Shown: positions 36,007-48,238, counted from the stretch's first letter. The stretch is 64,000 nt of DNA from Ancylostoma caninum (GCA_037903475.1 JBAJFG010000172.1:2542001-2606000), one strand, 5' to 3'. Notes: generated from the letters alone by a model not told the origin. A program made the numbers and translations.

Positions 36007-36042
36007 TTAGGTTGGTGCGAAGGTTTTGCCGTTTTTTCCTCG
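36007..36042 (+). mobile_element. Solo mariner-type terminal sequence
   Basis: TTAGGTTGGTGCGAAGGTTT followed by TGCCGTTTTTT closely resembles the TIR of the cecropia-type mariners (TTAGGTTGGTGCAAAAGTAA..GCGGTTTTT). No matching inverted end or transposase was found nearby. It is a different mariner from the one at 21965. Confidence 0.55.
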
Positions 36043-37946
36043 TCGACTTTATTTTTTCCACAATTTTACCGAAATACAACCTTGAGAAGTATAATTTCTA
36101 TGGTTAGTAGAGACCAATACTTATTTTATAGTCACTTATTTTATGTTGACCTGTGTTCAGAACATAAGAAGCTGCAAGGCTGAGAGATCGGAGATTGCAT
36201 GCGCACATAGAACAACAATGTAAGCAAATTGTTCACTTATTTCCTTTTGCTATTTAAAATTTGTGTTATATGCGTCCAGTCCGTCACGCAATAATTCTTT
36301 TAGTGGAAAGGCAAGATATGAAAAGAGAAAAACTTATCATTGGCTCATTTCTACACTCGGAAACCAAAATTTCCGTATTAGAACTGCTTATATGTATGGG
36401 AATATCTGCCAGAATGGAATAAATCTGAATCATGGACGTGAGACGTGATGTGTATTATGTGGCTGTCGGCGTAGAAACCTAGCGTAATAAAAGCAGTGAG
36501 CAACAGAACTATGTATTCTGGAGTATTTCTACATGTGCGCGGTCGTCAGATATTCGGTGCTGATCTGCTTTCAATCAGAAGCTGGTAGCCCGTGCAACCA
36601 ATTGCTGACTAATTTTCATCTCTTATGCGGCACATCAGATCTAGGAAAGCGGCTGGTCCCCTAGAAGTGCCCGAGTATGTGTGTGCAACCTATGCTGTAA
36701 TGGGTGACATATACACGTTGAAATTTGTGCTTCTACTTCCCAATAAAACAAATGGTCGGAGTTTTTTCTTGGTTTGCAATTTCAAGAAAAAAAAAACAGT
36801 CAATTCCCTTCCAACTTGGACACCATGTTAGTGTCAACTCACATGAAGGCGCGTTAATTGTGAGGATCACATATTGCTCATGACGGGCGATTGGTTTCAC
36901 GCAGATTGACCATATTTAACCAAACTGATGCCTGTGGCGTATGCAGTGCACTACGTCAGATTATGTCAAGTACCGCAAGAACTGATTATTAATCGCCTCT
37001 GACCTTGCTAGGCGGTTTGTTTCGCGAGCATTCCCTCGGTCAATGTCCAGCGTTGGAATCTAGATTAAAGAAGCTCTTGAAATATATAGCTCACCCTTTC
37101 ATGGTTCTTCCAGTACACTATAGTTAAAGTGATGACGATTGCTTTGTCAAACTCACAATTCTTTGCAGTTCTTTGCTAGAAGAATGCCCTCCAATTCGCC
37201 GTTTTGAACTGTACTAGTATCATGAAGTTGTCAGAATGCGTTGCAGAGAGCTTTCTATTTATAATCTCAGTGCTTGCTTTGAAGCGTCTGAGTTGCTCGC
37301 ATTCAGACGAAAACAGGCCATATTAGGGAATGTTCTTTTGCAGGGAAAAAACTGAGAAGAGGTAGATCCAAGGACTTTATTCAACCTCTTGATAGAGTTT
37401 GCAATCACGTTCATCTGGCATGTCTTAATTCAGCTTTTGGTATGCATTAGTTTTCAAACTTTCTCTGCCATTATTATTATTCAGCGTTATTTCTAAATTG
37501 TTGCCCTAGATTATGAGAATGCATGGCAAGTAGGCTCACGTAATTGAGTTTGTTGTCTGTTTTAGGGTTTCTGTCTTCAATCTTTTTGCATTGTTTCTTG
37601 ATGGTGCACCATAAGTGTATAAATGAACAAATAAACAAATAAATAAATTATGTTGTACTAGCTTTCAAGCTTTTTCTGTCATTATGTTGCGCGAGTGCTC
37701 AGACTAGATTTGCAAGCGTTCAACAGCAGATTCGCAACAGTTGTTCCTTATTCCCTTACAAAATGAGCAACAACAAATGCGAGAAGAATTCTTTTCCGGA
37801 GAAAACCAACACAAAGACTTGTATCACCTTGAGAAATGAATCATTCCTCTCATTTAAATTGGTTTGCACCGACATAACCTATTCATTCGAGCACAACGTG
37901 GTGCTGCAAGACTGAGCAGCTTCTTTTCCCACGTCTTGCAATTCCA

Positions 37947-40426
37947 ATGAGGCCATGGGTGATGTTAGTCTTCCTACTTTCCTTCAGTACATTAGCAAGC
38001 AGTCGAAGCTAACCACTGAAGAAAATGAGCAGAATTCAGAGAAGTGTGGAGTACAATTTCTTGGTATGTTTAGAAATCTTTCTACAAAAGAATATTATGA
38101 AGATATAATCTAATACGTCAGGTGAAAACACCAAGGAGAAACGGATAACCAAAAAGTCAACTGGAGGAAGGAATTTCGAGCGAAACGAGTACTTATGGAC
38201 AGTGTTACTAAAATTGGAAGGTCGGTGTTAGCAAGATTTCCATTCATTTCTCATAGCGCAATGAATGAAGAACGAAAAGAAGTATAGGCTAACCGGAAAG
38301 TTCTGTCCAAAATTTGATCTCTTTCTGTTTTTGTAATAACATCATCCAGCAACGTTCTCGACCAAAAATATAATACTCCATAATTAGCAGTGATAATGCC
38401 CTATTTATTGCATAGGTTGATGATTTCATCCCTCAAGAGTTTGAGGTAGCGGAAATGAGATATCCATAGCGCTGTTTGGTGCACACGAACAAAAATACCA
38501 CTCAATTCGAACTGGCCACAAGCCAAAATAGCTATTCCCGAAAGTTGTACGCGGAACATTGGTCTGATTAACAAATAAATTATTACTATGAAGCAGTAGT
38601 GAACGCAGGGGTCTCTAAAAATGTCTTACCTCCCCCCCCCCCTGCGAATGGGTCGCCAAATTTTTGGAATTACTTAACAGAAGAAAAACATGGAATTAGT
38701 TTATTTTTAATTGGTTGATCTCGCTACTTCATTAATATTTTTATTGACTTTACTTTCCATCTGGGAACTGGTTCTCCCCCTACACAGAGTAGACCCCAAT
38801 TTTCTCCCTATCCCCTCCCCCCCCCCTTCCGCACAATTTCTGCGTCCGCCACTGCTGTGAAGAGCTAGTAAGATTCTACTACAAACCATGACTGACTTCA
38901 TCTTTAGTTGGTTACTGCAGTGGTGTGCAGATTTCGCCCCGTCACATTCTGACTGCTGCACACTGTATTGTGGACATTATTAACGATGATTTTCAGCCAG
39001 AAGGCCCCGACAGGTATGTTGCACTGCTGCTCTACTTCCGGAATATTTAGTATTCTCAGCTGCCATAGATGTTCTTGCTTTGCAGTCAAGAGAAGCAAAG
39101 TGTGTTTTCAATTCAAAAGTATAGACACGTCACTTCTTGCTCTTTTTAAAGCGTGGTTTCGACTATGAAAGAGCCGGAGGAACTCACTGTGTACATCGGA
39201 GAAAAAGAGCGCAACAGCAGTGATACGACTCACTGTTTGCATTCTAAGAATGCCTACAAAGTTGCCAAGGTGCGTATACATGTGCATGCTCTCCTATTGA
39301 AAGTACAATATCCACCTTCACAACCCCTCTAACAACATCATCGTTACACAAGAGCATTTCAGATTACTGCGCATAACTTCGAACTTTCCCCGGTTCAACG
39401 TGATATAGCGCTAGTTGAGCTTAGTGTGAATATTTCCGAAGAAGTTTCTACACCAATATGTATGCCCAATGAGGAACTCAGTCTTCATAATGTGTTATTT
39501 GCCACAGGATCGGGTAGAGATTGTGAGTTTTTCAACTTTTGTATCGTATTTATTTCATCTCAGCCGAACAAAGCTAATTTCGGCTCCCGCGAACCACATT
39601 CCCTCATCAGTCACTGATGTCTACGTATGAGAGCACAGATCTGCTTCTCTAGAGCAACTTTGTGATCGTGATGTGAATAATTCAGCTACTGTTCCTGTGA
39701 CACTTGATAGGTCATCGAATAACTGCCCTGTGCAACGAGTGGTTGCACAAAAGTACGCCTCTGTGAACGAAACTAAACATGAGATTGAAACCATCACTTT
39801 CGCAAGATCAACATGTGAGGTGATTTTGCCACTCTCAAGTTCTGCTATTCTCCTTCAATGAGGTAGTTAGACCAAAAGTTGGCATCATTTCAGGGAGATA
39901 GTGGAGGTCCGGTCTTCCAGGTGGATGAAGACGGCAGGCACATCTTGGTGGGACTCACGAGTTGGGGCCCAGAGTGCACGAAACACACTAACACAAGTAG
40001 GCAACAGTCAAATATCTTTCTCAACATTTTTTCCTTCACAACATCGCCCAGGGAACAGAGACAACAGAGACGCACAATAAATTAAGAGGCTCAACCCTTT
40101 AGGGTTTAGAAATTGAACGTTTACGGGAGGTGCACTATTTAAAGAATACTGGGGCTTCTGATATAATTACGGATTCTCCCAAGTGTTCTTCTTGTAACTC
40201 TGGTAGCTGCATTCTTGCAAATGACTATTTTCAGATATGTACAGCTACAATGTTGATGTGCGTGCATATGTGGATTGGGTCTGCAAGTATTCAGGTTAGA
40301 GCTTGCACAAAAATACCAACCAATGATAAGTAATATAATATTTTATGAAGGCTCATATGGTTATATGCTTTGCCATGCTTCACTTTTTCAGGCGTCTGTC
40401 CCATTGAAGAAAGGAAAGATCGCTGA
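37947..40426 (+). pseudogene. Serine protease SP-D, 1-nt deletion after signal peptide
   Basis: Nine exons: 37947-38063, 38122-38220, 38908-39013, 39152-39269, 39363-39522, 39686-39819, 39894-39996, 40235-40294, 40392-40426. The ATG, placed by alignment with SP-C and SP-E leaders (AATTCCAATG), opens a signal peptide ending A-S-S-R, but the next codon lacks one base relative to paralogues, so the frame runs into TAA before K-L-T-T-E-E. A later in-frame ATG at 37955 would give the enzyme without a signal peptide. Everything after is intact: LTAAHC, RDIALVEL, GDSGGPVFQVD with S-T-C-E before it, and C-K-Y-S-G. Exon lengths from exon 2 on match SP-C, its closest relative, except exon 3, which is 3 bp shorter. 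Either a recent pseudogene or a one-base assembly error. Intron 2 has a hAT MITE. Confidence 0.78.
38593..38854. mobile_element. hAT-type MITE with 8-bp target duplication, SP-D intron 2
   Basis: Ends CAGTAGTGAACGCAGGGG and CTGCGTCCGCCACTG are imperfect inverted repeats. Flanks CTATGAAG (38585-38592) and CTGTGAAG (38855-38862) form an 8-bp duplication with one change, as expected of hAT. Interior holds C-rich and T-rich runs and no gene. Confidence 0.75.
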
Positions 40427-40821
40427 ACGAAATCATGAGACAATGAGTATCGAACATCTTCGAAAAGCAACAAACTAACAAGAATTCAGATATTTTCTTT
40501 GTTATAACATATTCAGCTGATTCGATATTTTGGTTAGAGTGTCCATTTGTGAGGTTCATCAATTTTTCATGGTATTGTAAGACGTTTCAATGAAGTTTCT
40601 GGAAGTGAATCCGAAATTTCGCACACCTTTTGGTGTGACATCCATACATGAGAGTATTCTCCGAGAGCAAAGCATGTTCTACGGTGCTGTAGGTAAAAGG
40701 TGATTGCTGCAGCTATTAATAATGGAATATCCAAGAATTCCCAGAGACAGCTTCGACTCTTGAGATATCAACAGTGAGTTCTTCACCAGAAGTACGTTCC
40801 GAAGAAAAATTTGTATTTCAG

Positions 40822-41393
40822 GGAGATAGCGGCGGGCCATTGTTCCAAGTGAACAACGAAGACAAACACACGCTAGTAGGAATGACTAGCTCTGCTTCTC
40901 TCTCCAACGAGTTAAAAAAAGAGTAAAGTCACTTTGTGATGTTTGCAAATATGTAACTTTCTGGTTCAGGCATTGTAAGATAGGGTTTCCAGAAAGAAGA
41001 AGAGCTGAGGGCTTATGCCACATATCGTCTAAGCCATGTAAAGTAAGAAAAAACTTTCACTATGCACTGTACCACTAGATATGAGGCAAAAGTTAGTTGG
41101 GGAGGGGGAGGGGGCTATCAGTGGCTGTAGGCTTCACCGTGAAAGCCTAGGCCTAAGTCTTAGCTTAATTCTCGATGCATAATATTATATGGACAATGAC
41201 ACAATGACAATGCATCAGATTTCAGACGTCGTCGGGGTGACACCGATGTACGGGCGTATATACTTGGATTGGATTTGCAAATATGCAGGTTAGTCGCCCC
41301 CTCCTGTAGATTTTCAATTGTTTGATCTAATTTTCAGGTGTCTGCCCCATAGAAGGCAGCCAGGAGGTCGATTCAGCTAAACGTAGGAAATAG
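40822..41393 (+). pseudogene. 3' fragment of a serine protease (exons 7-9 only)
   Basis: Exon 7-like 40822 to about 40922 begins G-D-S-G-G-P-L-F-Q-V; exon 8-like 41226-41288 contains T-D-V-R-A-Y and, one frame over, L-D-W-I-C-K; exon 9-like 41338-41393 gives G-V-C-P-I-E-G and ends TAG. No exons 1-6 lie upstream, the exon 7 donor is out of phase and exon 8 has a frameshift. It lies 400 bp behind SP-D, so it is a decayed tandem copy. Its LFQVN text is nearer to SP-E than to SP-D. Confidence 0.75.
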
Positions 41394-43524
41394 TCAAGGT
41401 CTTTATAAGCAGAACATCACCAGGATGGCTATTGTTCAAGCATTTCACAGATTAACTTATATGTACGTTGCTATACTGAGTAGAAACGCACTCAGACATT
41501 TCTATGACAGACATTATGCATTTCATTATGTAATTGAAAATAAATAAACCTGGACATTTATTAGAATTAGCTTGATTTCGCTCTCCATCTTTCTCCTTAA
41601 ATACCTGGCATTTCTGAATTTAGAACTGTGATAACGGATATCGTTAAAGAACAGAGAATAAAGATAGCGTGAAGCCTTTCAAGAAAAAAAGTGCCTGTAA
41701 ATGCCCTAAAAAAGGAAAAAGTCACGCCAAACCTATCGATGTCTGCTAGAGAAACGGCGCGAAAGTTATGGATGTGTACCGTGATCCAAGCAGTGAGTCA
41801 TAGAAGCGCTTAGCAGCCAGTATCTGCATGGAAAAGGCCTTGAAAAGACACCTGTGTTTTGCAAGTGACGAACTGAAAGGTGGAACTTCTCCAGAAGAGA
41901 CTCAGAATCCGTTAGAAAAACCATTGAGAGATGTGCTACAACAGAAACATCCTGAGAACGGCCAAGAAGTGCCAAATTTTTGACCTCTTCCAGCCGTTAG
42001 CTATCGATAGCCGGGGTCGACACTTGAGGAACCTCCAAGATCATCGTCTCTTTTTCAAAACTATTGCACTTATTCCCGTAATTTTTCCAAGTTTTTTTTT
42101 CCATCTTTAGAACAAAATTCACAAATTTCGTCGCTTTTTCCACTCCAGCTTTTTCACATTTTTTGAAAGCAATCCACATGATTCGGCCGCTATTCTCGCT
42201 CTACCTCTTCACCGTCTCTTCTACAGCTTAAGCCTGCCCTCCTCTCTCAGTCAATACCAGAGATGAGCGGAATTGCGGTTTAGGAAGTTCGGAAGTTCCT
42301 GCATTCCAGCGTTATGCAAGCATCTAACTTCTAGATTTCTGGAAAATTGGCAGTAATTGAGTAAAGCCGACCCATACATGTAGTTTTTAAATCTTCAAAT
42401 TTTGCCAGATTTTCCAATTCGTCCAACTTCCGCTTTCCGGCTTCCGGTCTTACGCAGTACTTCCGCACATCCCTGATCAAAACCCATCACATCCATGGAT
42501 AACCAGTAGACTTGTGAAATCTCGCTAGGGCTTGCGCTATCGTTCTCATTGCTCGTATCTTATCAACATCATATCGCGTAGAGGTCCATTTTCGTTGCAT
42601 GACCATTATATAATGAAGGATTTGTTGCAAATGCCGCTACCGGACACCTACGAGGATCGTCTCTGGATCACCAAGATCTTAAACCATATGAGGTAGGCCA
42701 TCAGCAAGCAGATCAGTGCAGTGCAAGGTCGAAAGCCAGTATCAAAGGATGGAAACAACGAATTTTGTTCTGGACGCTGCTTTCTCGTCGGTGACTGAGC
42801 ATAAAAACGCAACTGTGCTTTAGATTTTGAGAATTTGCAGCCGAATTAGGGCAAAGTGGCTAGAAACAAGGCAGAACAGGTTTCTAACCACCAAAACTTC
42901 TGTTTTTTTTTAACCTCCCCTTTCTATTCGAGGAAAGCTGCTAGAATACCGGATGTTTCCGCAATTCCGATGAGGGTTCTCCAAAAATGTAGGGGATTTT
43001 CTTCGTGGTAAACGTTTTCAGCACCGGAATGAACAAAATGAAAAGTTCAGTCCGCTTAGCAGATGGTCTTACCGTAATTTCCGCGCGTAGAATGAAAATA
43101 AGTTCGCACATAGATATGCTGGAAACAACGAACTTAGTGGTCTGTCGAGCGTTGAACAAACTAATAGTGTGCCGATTTTGACTTCAGAGAGGGTGATTTG
43201 GATTTATGGTGCTTGAAGGTTACGGTAATACTGTCTGCTTACCGGACTGAACTTTTCATCTTGTCGGAAATGAGCCCGTCCTCCAATGCTACTTTTTCTG
43301 TTATAGGGCCAGACTTTGAAAAGTTTAGTCCTTCCACAATCTTTCACCTCTATACTTTACTTGCTGGTTCATACCAAGTTTAGTCCAAACATTTCACCTT
43401 GTTGATACCGCCGCCCTCTAACGCTTGGTATTCCTCGGTTTTTCTGACCTCCTAGTACTTCCGGAGCCCAGACCTTTACCCACGCCCTATCATAAATATC
43501 CAGAGGTATACATACATATATTAG
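41394..43524. other. Gene-less stretch with one foldback
   Basis: No exon that I can support. A foldback lies at 43024-43269. 41100-41170 just before it and 55140-55220 share a GTGAAGCCTAAGCCTAAG-like segment. Confidence 0.4.
43024..43269. repeat. Foldback with ~50-bp arms
   Basis: The left arm (43024-43073: ACAAAATGAAAAGTTCAGTC..GCAGATGGTCTTACCGTAA) is inverted on the right (43220-43269: TTACGGTAATACTGTCTGCT..GACTGAACTTTTCATCTTGT) with several mismatches and a ~146-bp spacer. Confidence 0.7.
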
Positions 43525-44418
43525 CATCCTGCGCTAGGATACCGCTTGCACTTGAAGAAAAAAGAACAAACAAAACATGCAGAACATCGCTCATGTACGA
43601 TCATCAACTACCTATGAGATTTCACATTAATCAGCCTCAAAATCCTGTGAACGCTCCCTGTGGCAAGGGTCTTGTCTGGTAACAACGAGGAGTCACTGAG
43701 TATTTTGTGGATTTCGCCTCAGATATAGTGGAATGAGTTTTTTTTATTTCTCCTGAAATCTCTCCTTGAAGGGGTGGAAAGATATTCCTCAACTGAAATG
43801 CCGGGTAAACTACTAAAAACAGTGAAGACGGGGCCCCGGAACAACAAAGGCGCAATTATTGTGTAGGTAACCATGGGTTAACTAATAATCTGCTGCGGAA
43901 TTTCTGCTACAGGGCCTGACAATGCGCCCACATACAGTACTAACAAATATAAATGCCATTGATGGTTACACTATCGTTTTTAGCTATGAGGAAGCCTACC
44001 AGCGTCGTCATGACATCCCATTCCGACCGTACAAAAAAGACCGTACTGCGAATATCCACTGCAACTGGGTTTACCTGGTACGATGCTTAAAATCGGAGAC
44101 CAGACTCAACTAGGTATTGAGCAACAATCAATTGCAGGTCGAATGGGAGCTCTTCAATGGTCAGTTTATCCAGACATGGGAAATCGAAGATCAGCTGATT
44201 CATCTCCCCGAGTTGGATATTTATAAAGAGGTCTATCACCCTGAAGGTGTCGTGGTGCAAGATTGGTACGAGATTTATGAGACACATCGCTGTTGCAGAA
44301 GTATGTCCTGGAGGAGGAGCGCTCGAGGGTCTACACTCGCTATCACTGGACGTCTAGTGAAGACGAGGAAGAAGAGCACATGAACGTGACGAATACGACA
44401 ACTTCTGCAGAGCTATGA
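43525..44418 (+). CDS. Unrecognised protein gene inside the protease array
   Basis: In-phase exons: about 43525-43668, 43772-43860, 43913-44077 and 44138 onward. They carry Y-D-H-Q-L-P-M-R-F, E-R-Y-S-S-T-E-M-P-G-K-L-L, F-S-Y-E-E-A-Y-Q-R-R-H and E-W-E-L-F-N-G-Q-F. The last exon either reads on to TGA at 44383, or splices from 44231 to 44299 and ends with an acidic tail (S-S-E-D-E-E-E-E) at 44418; the second looks more natural. Phases support one gene, but the start is not found: the first exon opens after TTAG with a split codon. I see no domain I know. Rich in aromatic and charged residues, three visible cysteines. Plus strand, between the protease fragment and SP-E. Confidence 0.5.
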
Positions 44419-44466
44419 AAGCTGCTTTACGTTATATTTTAGTCATGTACCTTGAAACATAGTATT

Positions 44467-44840
44467 CTAGAGTTTTATAAAGTAAAGATCGACTAAAGTC
44501 ATACTTCCAAAGAGTGTTTTCGTAATATAGTGACAAATTAGCACAACTGAAGTGAGCAGCCCCACAACTAAAGTGCTCGTCAAAGTGAGAATGATCTTAG
44601 ATGTTTGGGAAAATGATAGCCTTATCACGACAATTAGAGAAGCAGAGGGCTCCAAAAAAATGCACTGTGAGGAAAAAATAGAGTTACATACTATGTATGT
44701 ACACATAAGTTCATGAAAGAGGCAAAGAATAAGCATGGTCAGCAAGCCGGGGCGAGGGCCCGCAAAATCCACATCCAGAAGAATTTTCCACAAACGAATT
44801 CTGGACGGCAGGAGGCTTCTGGTTACAGCCACCCCTCAGT
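44467..44840 (-). CDS. Possible small hydrophobic two-exon gene
   Basis: On the minus strand an exon ending about 44694 (M-L-I-L-C-L-F-H-E-L-M-C) with donor GTATGT, then acceptor TTTTTCCTCACAG and an exon about 44663-44467 coding a transmembrane-like run (T-S-T-L-V-V-G-L-L-T-S-V-V-L-I-C) to a stop. The first ATG in frame is near 44735. No homologue comes to mind and the intron keeps frame, so chance cannot be excluded. Confidence 0.3.
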
Positions 44841-45379
44841 TCTTATCGGTTGGTCAGGTGCAGAGTGATCTCAGCCAATTTGTAAGAGCTGTTATAACGT
44901 TTGAAAATCATAGAGCAGTGTGAATTGGAGAGCATTTCGAAATTATGACATTTTCAAGGGAGTCCCGGTCTAATTCCCTGGGTAGGTGAGAAAGATCACA
45001 ATAGTAAATTATCACGAAAAATGAGAAATTCCTTTTTGGAGTGCAAGTTCGCTAACTTTTCCCATTTCGGGTATGGCTCCCAGGAACGGAAATGTTTACA
45101 ATTGAGTAGACTGCACAGGCCTTCGTAAACCTTTGCAATTGCTTGCATTCCAACCGCGGGATGAGTTCTTTGCTTGAACTATTCTGACATTGAACCTATT
45201 GCCATATTTGTTGAAAGAGAGCAAAGAAAAAGGTGATTCTTTTAGAAAAACGACTGTAAAAGAGGTTTGAATCATCTTTGAGGAGTGAATCACACTTTAT
45301 TCATTTAAGCAGTGGCTCGATTCGAGTTCAACTGAACGCTCTGCGCTTGCCTATGAACGCGCTCTTTCCTTGAATTCCA

Positions 45380-48238
45380 ATGTGGCTTTGGGTACCGTTA
45401 TTTTCTTTGCTATTCGCACCTTACCAGCCAGTTAGCGGGCGGAAGCTAACCACTGAGGAAAACGAGCAAAATGCAAAACGATGTGGAGTTCATTTTCTTG
45501 GTAGGATTTTCTCTAAAAATTCAACTGCTAATTGCCAATTGTGTACTGGAATGATTTACTGTTTCGGGTGAAAAGAACCAGTCCGAGAAGCGAATATTCA
45601 AAAGGTCTTTTGGAGGAAGGCAATTCGAGCAAAACGAGTACCCGTGGACAGTGGATCTCATACATCCGTCGGGTGGTAGGTCTCTACTCATTCATCATCT
45701 CGCATCAAATGCGAATCTTACATTAAGTGATGAATGTAACAAAAGTAAAATCTGTACAACACTGGAGACATTTAATTCTCATCTACGCATAAAAAATTAA
45801 AGAGAAATTATTTCAGCACCGTTGTGTAGTGGCGTTCAAATCTCACCACGTCACATACTCACCGCTGCACATTGTGCTCTGAAGTACGACGATCGTTTCA
45901 ACAATCTTCAATGTTCTCTGAACAGATCCCAGAGGTATAAATACAACACCCACTGTTCTCGTTGCGCGGATTTTAATCTTTCACTCCCTTATTTTTCCAC
46001 AACACTCCAGCTGACAGCTCAACTGTCAACGGATTTCGGCCAAATTAAATTGAGCTGACTTCCCATGTTGTGGAATAATCACCCTAACTGTCAGTCGAGC
46101 GTCCTCGCATCACATCTCAGTTGAGCCGAAGTCGTTTTCAGCTCAGCTGCCCACTGCGCTGATAAAGAAACGACGAAATCGCTTGGTCAGGCGAGGAGAG
46201 TCTCATAAGTAGTTCGTCAGCGACTTATGAGGCTTCGTTATAGTGCATCGGAGTCCGATCCGGTCTCTATCCTTCTTACCCTTATTTCGACGAGGATCAA
46301 TACTTATGTTTTCTTATCCGACCGAATAGGACATTTCGTATTCTGTAGATGTACGCGATGATCCGCAGTATTGATCAGCGGCCTCTGCAACTGTTGGCTC
46401 GGCTGGGCCTTGCTGGATCTTCTTCGACTGACAGCCGACTTTCCCAGCTCAGCTGAGAGGAGAAATTACTATGGACCCTGCAAAATGAACTCAAACTCGT
46501 GTTCAAAGTACTACTTGTATTAGAGAGCGACTACCACCCAAATTATTTGCGGTCACGAATTAGTGCACTAAACTCCGAGATAGGTGCAACTTATACTGGA
46601 TGCGTGCGGCTGACGCGCGTGCGTCTATATGATGGAGAAGAGGGCCCAGTCGCATCGGAGTCGCAGCTCAAACGCACGCGTTTATGGCTTCGCTGCGGCA
46701 GCGCGTTCTCTTCATTTTGGATTTGCCAGTCGCGTTGACCGGTCTTCATCGGAAATACTTCGCAAATAGCGTGAATGCGTGTGTCTGGGCTGTGATTGCG
46801 ATGGGACTGGGCCTTATTCTCCATCATACAGACACGTACACGTCAGTCGTACGCATCCGGTATAAAGAGCCTTATAGTAGCGCGTCGACCGGGTGTGTTT
46901 TCTGACGTAAATTATACGCGAGGAGCAGTTCTGTTTCGTGTCTGCTTTTGAACTCATCTTGTAGAACTCGTTTCCCCCTAGCGATTGGCAGGCAGCAGTT
47001 CTCGTAACCAGCCACTTGGTATGGCTCATGAGGAGCAAAGGAAAAACGTGGATTCTTGTTTTATGTCGAAAAACAACCGTGTCCTGCATGTGCTCACAGT
47101 AGTTGTATTCACTGCCCTGGTTACTCTACGATCTGTTTATGTTCAGTACTGTGTCTGTGATGAGGAACCCGGAGGAAATCCTTGTCGCTATTGGGATTAG
47201 TAAAGAGGATATTAATAGTGGTTCGACATCAAAGAATTTCAAAGCACTGCACAACGTAAGCAAAGTAAGTAGATTTGATCAACGAAAATGAGCAAAATAT
47301 TAAAACTGCCCTGTAGCTTAAAGAACTAATTCTATGAAATTCTAGGTCATAGTACATAACTATGATATTTGCCAAGAGAATAACGACTTGGCCCTCATTG
47401 AGCTCAGCCGAAATATATCGGAAGCTCACTCAACACCTATCTGCATGCCCAACGAAAACCTGCAGCTGCATGGTGTCCTTTACGCAAGTGGTTCAGGAAT
47501 AGACCGTGAGATTAAAAAAACTTTAGCTCACGTTTATAGCTGAGAAAAACTCCAAACTAGTTACTGATTAGAACTAAAGGAAGAATACGCAACAGAATCT
47601 ACTACTTTCTAAACGAAACTACTCTTTCAGCTGGTCTTCCAAGGACGCTCACTGATCCATATCGAATTTCTCGAGGACAGCAAGTGGTGGCCCAGAAGTA
47701 CCATGGCACCGACGAATCTTCACACAAAATTCTAACACTAACGTTCTCAAAATCACCGCAGGGTGTTAGTTTCTTAGTGTTCTCGGGAAAAAAGGAGATA
47801 ATCGTGGGAAAGAGATGTGTATTTCAGGGAGATAGCGGTGGTCCATTGTTCCAGGTGGACGAGGCAGACGTACATACACTTGTAGGAATTACGAGCAATG
47901 GACTCCCTGGCGAGATACGCCAGTCAGACCACGGTCAAAGTAAATGAATGGCTGTTTTCTCACTCTCGCATTCTTTCGATTAATGACCCTATGTGATACG
48001 TTTCAGATTCCCTTGCTATTTATACTGATGTGCGCGGTTTTTTAGATTGGATTTGCAAATATTCAGGTTAGTGGAATCCCGAATACATATTCTTCGCAGT
48101 AAATAAACAGCCATGTGTTGCAGCTTTACAGGTGTATGTCCAATAGAGGACACGGGCTCAGAAGAAGAATCATCACCGAATCCACCCAACGCCAAGCGGA
48201 AGGATGAGGCCAAGCTAGCTTATACAATTAATGTTTGA
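45380..48238 (+). CDS. Serine protease SP-E, exon 2 acceptor AG replaced by GG
   Basis: Nine exons: 45380-45500, 45568-45675, 45817-45934, 47147-47264, 47346-47505, 47631-47764, 47828-47939, 48007-48066, 48132-48238; 345 residues if joined as in paralogues. Signal peptide, R-K-L-T-T-E-E-N-E-Q, His95 (LTAAHC), Asp169 (NDLALIEL), Ser256 (GDSGGPLFQVD), then LDWICKYSG, GVCPIED. At the exon 2 start the sequence reads TTTCGG|GTGAAAAG where other members have AG; every AG inside the exon falls in the wrong phase, so the exon would be skipped, misspliced or use a non-canonical site. Exon 6 uses a GGT|GTTAGT donor, giving the standard 134 bp. Intron 3 contains a TIR element (46591-46866). AATAAA at 48357. 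Confidence 0.8.
46591..46866. mobile_element. TIR element of the 'GACGCGCGTGCG' family, copy 1 (SP-E intron 3)
   Basis: Left end TTATACTGGATGCGTGCGGC and right end GTACGCATCCGGTATAA are inverted repeats; the subterminal GACGCGCGTGCGTCTATATG and a central CGCACGCGTTTATGGCTTCG are shared with copies at 51.8, 58.1 and 60.3 kb. No coding capacity. Confidence 0.7.

Larger units (their letters stand above)
32559..37946. other. Gene-poor region between SP-C and SP-D
   Basis: Holds the degenerate repeat block (33640-34250), a CCGG-rich segment (34900-35160), a tRNA-like relic (35219-35302), a small foldback (35721-35816) and a mariner-type terminal sequence (36007). The rest (32600-33600, 36200-37940) shows no exon that I can support. 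Confidence 0.45.
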
